A stretch of 49,830 bases of DNA from an uncultured Eubacterium sp. (GTDB lineage: Bacteria > Bacillota > Clostridia > Lachnospirales > Lachnospiraceae). Location of the stretch: contig CAJUTR010000021.1 of NCBI GenBank assembly GCA_910589665.1, positions 1 through 49,830 on the forward strand, given 5' to 3'. Both the position numbers and the translations under genes were made by a program. Below are positions 25,216-33,952 of the stretch, piece after piece. How positions within the stretch are numbered: position 1 is the stretch's first letter; every line of letters begins with the position of its first letter. Below the pieces are notes generated by a model, which saw nothing but the letters and a program-made list of their open reading frames with translations, searched no databases and was not told where the DNA came from.

Positions 25216-26397
25216 TCAGAAGTCAACCTCTGTACCATAAAATGTACACTTAAACAGTTCCGCCATCTGATCCGGTGTGATCGTTCTCGGATTCGAACCC
25301 GTACAGGCATCTCCCACCGCATTTTCCGCGATCGCGTCCAGTTTTTCCAAAAACTCATCCTCTTTTACGCCAAATTCCTGGATCGTCTTCGGGATGTTCA
25401 TCGCGCGGTTAAACTGCTCGATCTTATCGATCAGCGCATTGACCTGCGCCTTTTCCGACGTCCCGCCAAGCCCTACTCTTCTTGCTATATCCGCATAACG
25501 CCGCATCGCTTCCGGCTCATGGGCGTTGTATTTGATCACATAGGGGAGATAGATCGCGTTTGCGCATCCATGTGGAATATGGCCCGTCGAGAACGCAGCT
25601 CCCGTTTTGTGCGCCATCGAGTGGACGATGCCGAGAAGCGCATTGGAAAATGCCTGGCCTGCCAGACACTGGGCATAGTGCATCTGCTCGCGCGCGTCCA
25701 TATCCTTCTGATAGGACTGCGGCAGATAATCAAATACCATCTCGATCGCCTTGATCGCCAGCGGGTCGGTAAACGGGCTGTTCAGCGTTGATACATATGC
25801 CTCGATCGCATGCGTGAGCGCGTCCATACCCGTGTAGGCTACCTGTTTTTCCGGAAGGCTCTCTACAAGTGCCGGGTCTACGATCGCGACGTCCGGCGTG
25901 ATCTCAAAATCTGCCAGCGGATACTTGATGCCTTTTGCGTAATCCGTGATCACCGAAAATGCTGTTACTTCCGTCGCCGTGCCGGAAGTAGAAGGAATCG
26001 CGCAAAACCGCGCTTTCGTCCTGAGTTTCGGGAAATTGAACGGGGTGCACAGATCTTCAAATGTCGTGTCTGGATACTCGTAAAATGCCCACATCGCCTT
26101 TGCCGCGTCGATCGGTGAACCGCCGCCGATCGATACGATCCAGTCCGGCTGGAACTCCTTCATCGCTTCCGCGCCCTTCATCACCGTCTCAACCGAAGGA
26201 TCCGGCTCAACACCTTCAAAAAACCGGACTTCCATGCCCGCCTCTTTTAAGTACTTCTCCACCTGGTCGAGGAACCCGCCCCTGCGCATCGAACTTCCGC
26301 CCGATACGACGATCGCCTTCGTCCCCGAAAGGTTTTTCAGATTCTCCAGTGCGTCTTTTCCATAGTACAGGTCTCTAGGTAGTGTAAATCTTCCCAT
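25216..26397 (-). CDS. Iron-containing alcohol dehydrogenase
   Basis: 393 residues. Dinucleotide site VSIGGGSPIDAAKAM; STSGTATEVTAF; the metal-binding segment with Asp (TGMDALTHAIEAYVS) and three His (GIVHSMAHKTGAAFSTGHIPHG) of the family. Group III alcohol/butanol dehydrogenase: reduces aldehydes such as acetaldehyde or butyraldehyde with NAD(P)H at the end of fermentation. Start at 26397 with AAGGAGG nine bases before. Monocistronic, divergent from the LytTR system. Confidence 0.94.
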   Translation of the reverse strand: MGRFTLPRDLYYGKDALENLKNLSGTKAIVVSGGSSMRRGGFLDQVEKYLKEAGMEVRFFEGVEPDPSVETVMKGAEAMKEFQPDWIVSIGGGSPIDAAKAMWAFYEYPDTTFEDLCTPFNFPKLRTKARFCAIPSTSGTATEVTAFSVITDYAKGIKYPLADFEITPDVAIVDPALVESLPEKQVAYTGMDALTHAIEAYVSTLNSPFTDPLAIKAIEMVFDYLPQSYQKDMDAREQMHYAQCLAGQAFSNALLGIVHSMAHKTGAAFSTGHIPHGCANAIYLPYVIKYNAHEPEAMRRYADIARRVGLGGTSEKAQVNALIDKIEQFNRAMNIPKTIQEFGVKEDEFLEKLDAIAENAVGDACTGSNPRTITPDQMAELFKCTFYGTEVDF

Positions 26398-26443
26398 TTT
26401 ACCAATCCTCCTTAAACATGCAATATTTTGCCTCATTGCTATT

Positions 26444-26472
26444 AGCATATCACATCTGCATACAGAAGACAA
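26444..26472 (-). promoter_or_regulatory. Promoter of the alcohol dehydrogenase gene
   Basis: TTGTCT, 17 bases, TATGCT on the minus strand, about 47 bases before the start. Confidence 0.6.
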
Positions 26473-26528
26473 TACGAATATGCCAAAACATTCCACGGCA
26501 TTTCCTCCCGCATTTCGGAGCATATTTA

Positions 26529-26557
26529 TTGTTTTCCCGCAGAGAAAATGGTAAAAT
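26529..26557 (+). promoter_or_regulatory. Promoter of the LytTR two-component system
   Basis: TTGTTT, 17 bases, TAAAAT, 23 bases before the regulator start. Confidence 0.7.
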
Positions 26558-26580
26558 AATATTTTTCAGGAGGTGACCAT

Positions 26581-27285
26581 ATGATCCACATAGCCATCTG
26601 CGACGACGAACCCTGTATGTCGGATGCACTCCGGCAAATGGTGTCAGCGTTTTTCCGCGGAAAAAATATAGATACCATGATCACACAGTATACGAGCGGT
26701 GAACAATTGCTTCGCAGCCAGAAAAAAATCGATATCCTGTTCCTGGATATCCAGATGGGGGGCGTAAGCGGAATGGAGACCGCAAAAAAACTGCGCCGGC
26801 GTAAATTTAAAGGATTCCTCATATTCATAACCGTTCTTAGGGAAATGGTATTTGATGCTTTTGAGGTGCAGGCATTTGATTATCTCGTAAAACCTATCGA
26901 CGAAACACGCTTTGAACACATGATGGGGCGGCTTTTGTCCTCCTTACAGGATGCCGGCGGCGCGGGCCTTCTCATCCAGAAAGGATATGAGAGCAGCATC
27001 ATCCCCTTTGAGGATATTGTATTTTGTGAGATCATAGACAGGAAAGTGTACGTGCATCTCGTATCGTCTGAAATCATCGATTTTTATGACCGGATCGATC
27101 ATCTGGAGACGAAACTGGACGACAGCTTTTTCCGCTGCCACAGAAGTTTCCTCATCCATCTAAAGTATTTGAAAAGCTATAAAAACGGAACCGCCTATAT
27201 GGAAAACGGAAAAGAAATACCCGTATCACGGCTGCGGAGCAAGGAATTTTCCAGCGTGATCCTGCGGTACATGAAACGACAGTGA
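26581..27285 (+). CDS. LytTR-family response regulator (AgrA type)
   Basis: 234 residues. Receiver (1-120): acidic pocket CDDEP, phospho-acceptor Asp in ILFLDIQMGG, and YLVKPID with the conserved Lys. LytTR DNA-binding domain (about 135-234): EDIVFCEIIDRKVYVHL, CHRSFLIHLKYLKSYK. Such regulators bind 9-bp direct repeats spaced about 21 bases apart. CAGGAGG stands before the ATG. The kinase gene follows after 16 bases. Confidence 0.93.
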   Translation: MIHIAICDDEPCMSDALRQMVSAFFRGKNIDTMITQYTSGEQLLRSQKKIDILFLDIQMGGVSGMETAKKLRRRKFKGFLIFITVLREMVFDAFEVQAFDYLVKPIDETRFEHMMGRLLSSLQDAGGAGLLIQKGYESSIIPFEDIVFCEIIDRKVYVHLVSSEIIDFYDRIDHLETKLDDSFFRCHRSFLIHLKYLKSYKNGTAYMENGKEIPVSRLRSKEFSSVILRYMKRQ

Positions 27286-27301
27286 CAAAGGAGGCTGTGA
27301 C

Positions 27302-28591
27302 ATGGACAAATTCCTGGATTTCTTCAACATATATTTCATCGGGACAGCCCAGATCCTGACGGGCTTCTATTTCCTTTGCCAATTTCTGAACAAGAAACTA
27401 ACCTGTTTCTACTATGTTCTATTTACGATATGCTCGTTTCCTGTCATCCAATGGATCTCTGGCAGGACTGCTGAACTGCTCGTCTATTTCCTGCTCCTCA
27501 CGGCGGGCGGGATCTTTTTGTGCCGCGCGGACAAAGTGACGGTCCTTCTATACGCGGCTCTGACGATCGAAATCATGCAGCTCTGCTATGGGATCGTCCA
27601 TTCCCTCTTACATATGTTATATCCGCTGATGTCTCCTTATCCCCATAAATTTGTGGGGATCGCCATTCTCCTGCTCGGAAATACGGCATTACCCGCGGCC
27701 GCCTTCTGTTACCGCTTGGTAATCCGCTACTTTTTGTGCGATGAAGCGTTAAAAAAACAGCATGTGTTTTTGATCTTAACTCCTATCCTTTTTATCTTTC
27801 TCATGGGCGAGTATATCAGTTCGATCATATACAGAACCGACGCGGACGTAAAGCACGATCAGATGCTTTGGATTCAGCTTTTAGGCATGGCAAGCCTGTT
27901 CTGCATGCTGACTGCCTACAAAAAACTGCTCGAAAACTTCCGGCTGAGCACGGAACTATCGCTTCTAGAACAGGAAGAGCGCTCGCTGAACCAGTATGTG
28001 GAAGAGGCCAAAACACGCTACGAACGAACAAGATCCTTTCGGCATGACATAACAAACCACATTACGGTGGTAAAAGAGCTTTTACAGGGGGGAAAAACAC
28101 AAAAGGCACTAAATTATCTCCGTGATATGGGAGAAATGACGGAAGGATTATCTTTTCCCTGCTGCACAAATAACCCGGTGGCGGACATCCTGATCGGAAA
28201 TAAGCTGGGTATCGCAAAGAGTATAGGGATCGACGCCTCCTGCTCGCTGTGCCTTCCTTTTCCCTGCCAGATCCGGGACATTGACATCGGTATCGTCCTG
28301 TCCAACGCGCTCGACAACGCCGTCCATGCTTGTAAACAGATGGATCCTCACACGGAACGGTTCATCCGCGTGACAGGCCGCCAGCAGGGCGACTTCCTTT
28401 TGATCGAAGTAGAGAACAGCTTTGGGGGAGACAAACTGCCCCGGAAAGGAACCGGACTGTCCAATGTAAAAGCAGTCACTGAACGATATCATGGCGCCAT
28501 GAGCATCAAGACCAGCCATGCCGCATTTACACTGAGCGTCCTTCTCATCATTCCACAGCATTCGGAATACATCTCACAGCAAAACCATTAA
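27302..28591 (+). CDS. GHKL sensor histidine kinase (AgrC type)
   Basis: 429 residues. Six or seven membrane helices in 1-205, then a coiled segment with the phospho-acceptor His in SFRHDITNHITVVKELL, the N box NALDNAVHACKQM and a G box KGTGLSNVKAV, typical of AgrC/ComD-like kinases that read peptide signals. GGAGG seven bases before ATG. No agrB/agrD-like genes are next to it, so the ligand is unknown. Confidence 0.92.
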   Translation: MDKFLDFFNIYFIGTAQILTGFYFLCQFLNKKLTCFYYVLFTICSFPVIQWISGRTAELLVYFLLLTAGGIFLCRADKVTVLLYAALTIEIMQLCYGIVHSLLHMLYPLMSPYPHKFVGIAILLLGNTALPAAAFCYRLVIRYFLCDEALKKQHVFLILTPILFIFLMGEYISSIIYRTDADVKHDQMLWIQLLGMASLFCMLTAYKKLLENFRLSTELSLLEQEERSLNQYVEEAKTRYERTRSFRHDITNHITVVKELLQGGKTQKALNYLRDMGEMTEGLSFPCCTNNPVADILIGNKLGIAKSIGIDASCSLCLPFPCQIRDIDIGIVLSNALDNAVHACKQMDPHTERFIRVTGRQQGDFLLIEVENSFGGDKLPRKGTGLSNVKAVTERYHGAMSIKTSHAAFTLSVLLIIPQHSEYISQQNH

Positions 28592-28663
28592 CTGCCGGTT
28601 TGAAATGACGAAAAAGATAGTGCAGGCAGGATCCCATCAAGACGATCGCCTGACAAACGAATA

Positions 28664-28726
28664 AGGAGGATAAATCCTCTGCTCCTGCAGGAGCAGTCGC
28701 ATTTTCCTCCGGAAAACAAGGAGGAT
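28664..28726 (+). repeat. Ribosome-site repeat element before the coiled-coil gene
   Basis: Contains GGAGGAT (28665-28671) followed by ATCCTC, a perfect 18-base palindrome (28679-28696, CTGCTCCTG centre), TTCCTCC, GGAAAACAA and a final GGAGGAT (28720-28726) that is the ribosome site of the ATG at 28733. TCCTCC can pair with the final GGAGGA and hide it. The same building blocks occur at 33885-33950 on the other strand. Confidence 0.75.
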
Positions 28727-28732
28727 ACGCAT

Positions 28733-29176
28733 ATGGCAGTCAAAATCAACAGCCCTCATATCATGCCGCCAAACGCGGAACCTGCCGGCAGGCAGGAACA
28801 AGCGGCGGCAGCCGCGAGGGAGCAGAAGGATGAGACAGCGGCCGGCGGGATTTTGGACGAATATACGAAAAGTGAGCCGTCCGATGCAAAACCGAGCGGT
28901 TTGTACCGGTTTGAGCAGGATGAACATGGTAACCGGAAACTCGTGTTTGACGACCCGAAAAAGGATACCAGGACCTGCACCGGCAATACCGACCAGGTCG
29001 ACCGGGAAATCCGGAAGCTGAAAGAAAAAGCGCAGCAATTAGAGCAGCAGATCCAGGCCGCTTCTGGGGATGAAGAAAAAAAGGCCGCACTGGAGAAAAA
29101 ACTGGCTCAGGTAAAGAGCGAGTTAAGCCAGAAAGACAATGATACGTACCGGCGGCAGCATACGATTTTTTCCTGA
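28733..29176 (+). CDS. Small charged coiled-coil protein, unknown function
   Basis: 147 residues, no signal peptide or membrane segment. N-terminal part rich in Ala, Glu and Gln (disordered); a middle segment GLYRFEQDEHGNRKLVFDD; a heptad-like helix (about 90-135, IRKLKEKAQQLEQQIQ ... LEKKLAQVKSELSQ). I do not recognise a named family. The strong GGAGGAT site is embedded in a repeat that can fold over it. It follows the AgrC-type kinase by 141 bases on the same strand but a separate promoter is not obvious. Confidence 0.75.
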   Translation: MAVKINSPHIMPPNAEPAGRQEQAAAAAREQKDETAAGGILDEYTKSEPSDAKPSGLYRFEQDEHGNRKLVFDDPKKDTRTCTGNTDQVDREIRKLKEKAQQLEQQIQAASGDEEKKAALEKKLAQVKSELSQKDNDTYRRQHTIFS

Positions 29177-29200
29177 TTACCGTTTCATGACCATCACGCA

Positions 29201-29228
29201 GCGGGGGCGCGCAGGCAGCCGCCCCCGT
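29201..29228 (+). terminator. GC-rich hairpin behind the coiled-coil gene
   Basis: CGGGGGCG and CGCCCCCG form an 8-bp stem with a 10-base loop 25 bases past the stop. The following bases (TATGTTCTTCC) are only weakly U-rich, so termination is likely but not certain. Confidence 0.5.
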
Positions 29229-29305
29229 ATGTTCTTCCAGGCGCGGCGCGCACCATTCTACGATTCTTTATCTCACGAAAAAACAGTATTTCCTTCAAGA
29301 AAAAA

Positions 29306-29334
29306 TTGATTTCTTCCCATTTTTTTAGTATAAT
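29306..29334 (+). promoter_or_regulatory. Promoter of the SBP/HD-GYP operon
   Basis: TTGATT, 17 bases, TATAAT, 34 bases before the lipoprotein start. Confidence 0.85.
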
Positions 29335-29367
29335 TATTTTAGTAGATTCAAAAGCGAGGTGGACCAT

Positions 29368-30597
29368 ATGGCAAGACGTACCCTTATTTGTTTCATTATG
29401 GTGATTTTTCTGGCAGTCGCAGTAAGCGGATGTGGAACGGAACAGGCTAACGTCAGTCTCTCCATCTGGACTTCCGCGGATGAACAGGAAATAATGAAAG
29501 AAATGATCGAGTCCTTTCAGGAACACTATGAAAAAGAAGCACAATTTGAGATCACGATAAGCGAGGAAGATGAGAAGACATGCCGGGATACCGTACTGGC
29601 TGACCCAGCAGGGGCTGCCGATCTCTACTCCTTTGCCTCCGATCAGTTTGATAACCTGCAGCGGGAGAACGCGCTCCTTCCGATCACAAACGACACCGAA
29701 CAGATCATATCGGACAATGGCGGCCCGGATTCTGCTGCCGTTTTGTCTTCCTCAAAGGATGGCACCCTTTACGCCTATCCGATGGTGGCCAGTAATGGAT
29801 ATTTCATGTATTACAACACCGCCTATTTTACAGAAAACGATATCACATCCTTTGACCGCATGTTAGACATCGCTGCCGAGAATGGCAAAAAGGTTGCGAT
29901 GGACTTTACAAGCGGCTGGTACATTTATTCTTTCTTTAAAGGCGCCGGCCTCGATGTGGAAATGAATGAAGACAGGGTGACCAATTCCTGCAACTGGAAT
30001 GACAGATCTTCCTCCTATACCGGGGTGGATGTGGCAAATGCCATGCTCGTGATCGCGGGACATGATGGATTCCTTAACTGCACGGATGAAAACTTTGTCA
30101 ATGGCGTAAAAGACGGAACGATTATAGCCGGGATCAACGGCGCGTGGAATTCAGGCAACGTGGAAGAAGCTTTCAAAGAAAATTACAATGCCGCTAAGCT
30201 CCCGACCTTTACACTAGCCGGAAATCAGGTACAGATGCACAGTTTCGCCGGCTATAAATTATTGGGGATCAATGCCCATACAAAAAATCCAGAATGGGCC
30301 ATGCGGCTGGCTGCCTGGCTGACAAATGAAGAAAACCAGCTCACCCGTTTCCGCAAAAGGGGAGAAGGCCCCTCAAATGTAAAGGCGGCTGCCTCCGAGG
30401 AAGTCCAGGCCGCTCCGGCGATCAAAGCCCTGAGCGAACAATCGGCATACAGTCATCTTCAAAATGTCGCAGAAACCTTTTGGACCCCGACATTCAAATT
30501 CGGCACCACCATCGCCGGCGGCAACCGGGACAAAGCCGATATACAGAAACTATTGGATGTTATGACGGAAGGAATCACGTCAGCCACGGAAAAATGA
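29368..30597 (+). CDS. Extracellular solute-binding lipoprotein (sugar type)
   Basis: 409 residues. Lipoprotein signal with lipobox VSGC; mature protein starts with VSLSIWTSADEQEIMKEMI, the opening of family 1 (MalE-like) binding proteins. Later blocks YAYPMVASNGYFMYYN, GIINGAW-like IAGINGAWN and AMRLAAWLTNEENQL fit maltose/maltodextrin binders. It lies on the outer membrane face. No permease or ATPase genes are nearby. Instead an HD-GYP protein follows after 11 bases, so the protein may work as a sensor subunit. ATG at 29368 behind GAGGTGG. Confidence 0.9.
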   Translation: MARRTLICFIMVIFLAVAVSGCGTEQANVSLSIWTSADEQEIMKEMIESFQEHYEKEAQFEITISEEDEKTCRDTVLADPAGAADLYSFASDQFDNLQRENALLPITNDTEQIISDNGGPDSAAVLSSSKDGTLYAYPMVASNGYFMYYNTAYFTENDITSFDRMLDIAAENGKKVAMDFTSGWYIYSFFKGAGLDVEMNEDRVTNSCNWNDRSSSYTGVDVANAMLVIAGHDGFLNCTDENFVNGVKDGTIIAGINGAWNSGNVEEAFKENYNAAKLPTFTLAGNQVQMHSFAGYKLLGINAHTKNPEWAMRLAAWLTNEENQLTRFRKRGEGPSNVKAAASEEVQAAPAIKALSEQSAYSHLQNVAETFWTPTFKFGTTIAGGNRDKADIQKLLDVMTEGITSATEK

Positions 30598-30608
30598 GGT
30601 AGCGCAAT

Positions 30609-31973
30609 ATGATGAAGAATAAAATCCTTTCCCTGATGAAAAGTATTCCCTTTCGGGTTTTTATCATAGTATTGACAGCCGGCATCATCGGCATCGCCGG
30701 CGTACTCATACTGAAATATAACATAAACAAGCTTTCGCAGAACTATCAGGTGATCGTCGAAGAGCATAATGAAAACCGGATCTACATGGAACAACTCAGC
30801 CAGCTCCTCTACCAGCACCGCTCGTTCGTCGCCATCCACGTAGCTTCAAAGGAAGAAAAAGACCTCGCCAAGTATGAAGAAAAGGAAAAGCAGGTCCGGG
30901 AAAAGATGGGACGTATCATCTTGGATTTCCGCGCGCGCATGACGGGAAACACGCGGGAACAAATATATCACAAAGTCTATTCCGACTATTACAGCTATCT
31001 TCAGAGTGTAGATGTCACTTTGGACCTGAGCCGGGAAGGCAGCACGGAGACAGCAGTCTTCTACCTCACGGGGCAGATGAATGACTTTCTGCAGAGCGTA
31101 AACAAAAACCTCATGGAATTAGAACAGCTCACGACGAAGGAAATGAACCACGCCAAACTAAAAATGGACTCCCGTATCGAGTTTTCCCGTATCAGCACCA
31201 CGGTCTGCATCATCATGATCTCCGTTACGATGCTGATCTGTCTGGTCTACTGCGTGACCATTACAAGCCACCTGAACCAGTATAAAGAAAATCTGGAGCA
31301 GGAGATCGAGCAAAAGAACCTGTCCATTCGGCTGCATAACGAAAAAATGCTATCGCTGCAGGATAATATCATCGTCGGCATGGCAAACCTCATCGAGAGC
31401 CGGGACGGGGATACCGGCGAACATATTAAGCGCACGAGCTTTTATGTGAACCTTCTCGCCTGCGCCCTCAAAGAAAGGGGCCTGTATACCGATCTTCTGA
31501 CCGATAGTTATATCGAGCTTCTGACAAAAGCCGCTCCTATGCACGACATCGGCAAGATCATCGTCCCCGACCACATCCTCCAAAAGCCGGGCCGGCTCAC
31601 CCCGGAGGAATTTGAAACGATCAAACAGCATTCCGCGGCCGGCGGCCGGATCGTGCGGGAAGTACTCGGCTCGATCGAGGAAACGGATTATATCGAGATC
31701 GCTGCGGACATGGCTGCCTATCATCACGAAAAATGGAATGGAAGCGGCTATGTGGAAGGTCTCTCCCAGGACGATATCCCGCTTTCCGCGCGCATTATGG
31801 CGATTGCAGACGTCTTTGACGCCCTGGTCTCTAAGCGCTGCTACAAATCGGCCATGCCCGTCGAAGAGGCTTTTGCCGAAATCGAACGTTCCACCGGCAC
31901 ACACTTTGACCCGCAGCTGGTATCGGTATTCTTCGAACTCAAAGACGAGATCATCGGATATTTAAACTCGTGA
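30609..31973 (+). CDS. Membrane HD-GYP phosphodiesterase with 4HB sensor
   Basis: 454 residues. A membrane helix (about 15-37), an outside helical bundle (40-200, like the four-helix sensor of chemoreceptors), a second helix (about 203-227), a coiled coil, and an HD-GYP domain (about 255-454): HDIGKIIVPDHILQKPGRL, HHEKWNGSGYVEGL, RIMAIADVFDALVS. HD-GYP enzymes hydrolyse c-di-GMP to GMP. The P of the name-giving GYP is V here, while the HD metal ligands are intact. Coupled to the solute-binding lipoprotein upstream. Confidence 0.92.
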   Translation: MMKNKILSLMKSIPFRVFIIVLTAGIIGIAGVLILKYNINKLSQNYQVIVEEHNENRIYMEQLSQLLYQHRSFVAIHVASKEEKDLAKYEEKEKQVREKMGRIILDFRARMTGNTREQIYHKVYSDYYSYLQSVDVTLDLSREGSTETAVFYLTGQMNDFLQSVNKNLMELEQLTTKEMNHAKLKMDSRIEFSRISTTVCIIMISVTMLICLVYCVTITSHLNQYKENLEQEIEQKNLSIRLHNEKMLSLQDNIIVGMANLIESRDGDTGEHIKRTSFYVNLLACALKERGLYTDLLTDSYIELLTKAAPMHDIGKIIVPDHILQKPGRLTPEEFETIKQHSAAGGRIVREVLGSIEETDYIEIAADMAAYHHEKWNGSGYVEGLSQDDIPLSARIMAIADVFDALVSKRCYKSAMPVEEAFAEIERSTGTHFDPQLVSVFFELKDEIIGYLNS

Positions 31974-31982
31974 CATATTCAC

Positions 31983-32891
31983 TTATCCCACGATCGTCCC
32001 CCCGTTCGGATGAAGCACCTGCCCCGTCATATAACTGGAATCGTCCGAGGCGAGAAATACATAACAGGGCGAGACCTCACACGGCTGTCCCGCGCGGTTC
32101 ATCGGCACGTGTGAAGTGCCCTTGCCAAACGCAGCGACTTCTTCTGCCGAATAAGATGCCGGGATCAACGGCGTCCAGATCGGCCCCGGCGCAACCCCAT
32201 TGACCCGGATGCCCTTTTCCACCAGGGAGAGGGAAAGAGACTTCGTCAGCGCCGCGATCGCCCCTTTGGTCGCGCTGTAATCGATCAGATCCTTATTTCC
32301 CTCATAAGCCGTGACAGAAGTCGTATTAATGATACAGCCGCCCCTTTTCATATAAGGAAGCGCACTCTGGATCAAATAGAAAAAAGAAAACACATTATTC
32401 CGAAAAGTAAGTTCTAACTGCTCCTGCGATATATCCAAAATACTCCGTTGTATAAACTGCACCGCATGATTGTTCACCAGAATATCCAATTGCCCAAAAC
32501 ACTCCACCGCTTTTTCGACGCAGTGGTTGGCAAAACACGGCTCCTTCAGATCCCCGCGCAGCAAAAGCGACCGGCCGCCGAGCTGTTCAATCCGTTCCGC
32601 CGTCTCCGCGGCATCCCGCTCTTCGTCATAATACACCAGCACGACCGCCGCGCCCTCCTTTACAAAGTCATACGCGACCGCCCTTCCGATCCCGCTGTCG
32701 CCGCCCGTGATCAACGCCACTTTGTTTTCCAGCTTACGGCATCTTTTCCCACATTCTGATACCGGCAGCGGATCCATCACATATTCAAACCCCGGCTGCC
32801 GGTCCTGATGCTGCGGCGGAAACGCCTGGTGCTCCCTGTTCCACTCTTTCCTGCAATCGCAAGCGCAATCGCAAATCCTCTGATATGCCAA
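31983..32891 (-). CDS. Short-chain dehydrogenase/reductase
   Basis: 302 residues. An N-terminal extension with PQHQDRQPG, common in the YhdF/glucose-dehydrogenase-like subgroup, then GGDSGIGR (cofactor loop), NNHAV, catalytic Ser in TTSVTAYEG and YSATKGA (Tyr, Lys), PGPIWTPL. NAD(P)-dependent oxidoreductase with unknown substrate, in the group often linked to general stress. TTG at 32891 is taken as start, eight bases behind GGAGG; the cysteine-rich first 20 residues (CDCACDC) are unusual. Converges with the HD-GYP gene, nine bases apart. Confidence 0.88.
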   Translation of the reverse strand: MAYQRICDCACDCRKEWNREHQAFPPQHQDRQPGFEYVMDPLPVSECGKRCRKLENKVALITGGDSGIGRAVAYDFVKEGAAVVLVYYDEERDAAETAERIEQLGGRSLLLRGDLKEPCFANHCVEKAVECFGQLDILVNNHAVQFIQRSILDISQEQLELTFRNNVFSFFYLIQSALPYMKRGGCIINTTSVTAYEGNKDLIDYSATKGAIAALTKSLSLSLVEKGIRVNGVAPGPIWTPLIPASYSAEEVAAFGKGTSHVPMNRAGQPCEVSPCYVFLASDDSSYMTGQVLHPNGGTIVG

Positions 32892-32965
32892 ACCACATAC
32901 CTCCACTGACCATTATTCTATCTTATCTTATTCCATCCGAGAAATATGGTTCTAATTGGTACGCC

Positions 32966-33880
32966 TCACTCTCTTTTCCCCGGACCGTCCGAAAAAAGCA
33001 GGCGGATACTCAGCCTCCCGTCCTCATACTCCGACGTGATCGTTCCCCCCATCTGCTCCACGAGATTCCTGGCGATCGCCAGTCCCAGGCCGGTCGATCT
33101 TCTAGCTGTCTCCACGGTATAGAAACGGTCAAATAGTCTCCCCGCCTGCACTTCATCCAAACCTTCCGCCGTATTCGCAAAAATGATCTCTCCCGTCGGT
33201 TCGAGCGTAACATCCAGGTCGCCGTCGCTGTACTTGATGGCATTGTGGATCAGATTCGAGCAGACCCGGGAGAGCGCGGAGCGATCAAGCATCCGTATCA
33301 CCTTTTCTTCCGGCATCTGTATACGCGGTATGATATTGCGCTCCCTGAAAGCCGTATAATACGCCGCTACACTTTGTTCCAGCACATGGTTGATCACGAC
33401 AGGCTCCCGCGCCAGTTCCTTTTCCCTAGAATGAATGATCGAATAGCGGAACAGTTCTTCGGTCAGCCGTATGAGCATATCCGAGCGGTTGCGGATGATC
33501 GCCACATACCGTTCCACGTTCTCCGGCTTTTCCTCCTCTTCCAGCAGATCCAGATATCCGCAGATCGCTGTCAGCGGCGTCCTCAGATCATGTGAAATAT
33601 TGGTTACCGCCTGTTTCAGCTCCGTATCCCCCTGCTGGAACTGGAGACGCTCGGCCCGGAGTTTGCCAAGCTCGCGGTTCACCGCATCTGCCAGCCGGCG
33701 CATCGACCGATCGCCGCTCGATATGTCGATCCGCGTATTCGTATCCGTTTCGAGCCTGTCGGCAAAAGCGTCTTCGATTTCCTTCGCGGCTTTTTTCAGC
33801 ATGTGAATCTTTAGCAGAAGCGCCAAAACAACCACAGCCAGAATAGCGGTACAAACCAATAGCCATAACCATACTTCCAT
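32966..33880 (-). CDS. Sensor histidine kinase
   Basis: 304 residues. One N-terminal membrane helix (about 3-25) and almost no outside loop, a HAMP-like linker, HisKA with NISHDLRTPLTAICGYLDLL, N box NLIHNAIKYSDG and G box TGLGLAIARNLVEQMGG. Kinases with so little sensor usually sense through the partner ABC transporter. It is last in the operon regulator-ATPase-permease-kinase. The ribosome site GGGAGGAT belongs to a tandem repeat (33885-33950). Confidence 0.92.
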   Translation of the reverse strand: MEVWLWLLVCTAILAVVVLALLLKIHMLKKAAKEIEDAFADRLETDTNTRIDISSGDRSMRRLADAVNRELGKLRAERLQFQQGDTELKQAVTNISHDLRTPLTAICGYLDLLEEEEKPENVERYVAIIRNRSDMLIRLTEELFRYSIIHSREKELAREPVVINHVLEQSVAAYYTAFRERNIIPRIQMPEEKVIRMLDRSALSRVCSNLIHNAIKYSDGDLDVTLEPTGEIIFANTAEGLDEVQAGRLFDRFYTVETARRSTGLGLAIARNLVEQMGGTITSEYEDGRLSIRLLFSDGPGKRE

Positions 33881-33884
33881 CACG

Positions 33885-33950
33885 ATCCTCCCTGTTTTTC
33901 GGGAGGATCTATCCTCCCTGTTTTCCGGAGGATTTATCCTCCCTGTTTTC
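33885..33950 (-). repeat. SD/anti-SD ladder before the kinase gene
   Basis: On the minus strand two 25-base units GGGAGGATAxATCCTCC-xGAAAACA and a final GGGAGGAT fill the whole gap between permease stop and kinase start. There are three ribosome-site copies and two complementary ATCCTCC copies, so alternative hairpins can hide or free the last one. The same unit, interrupted, is at 28664-28726. Confidence 0.85.
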
Positions 33951-33952
33951 CA

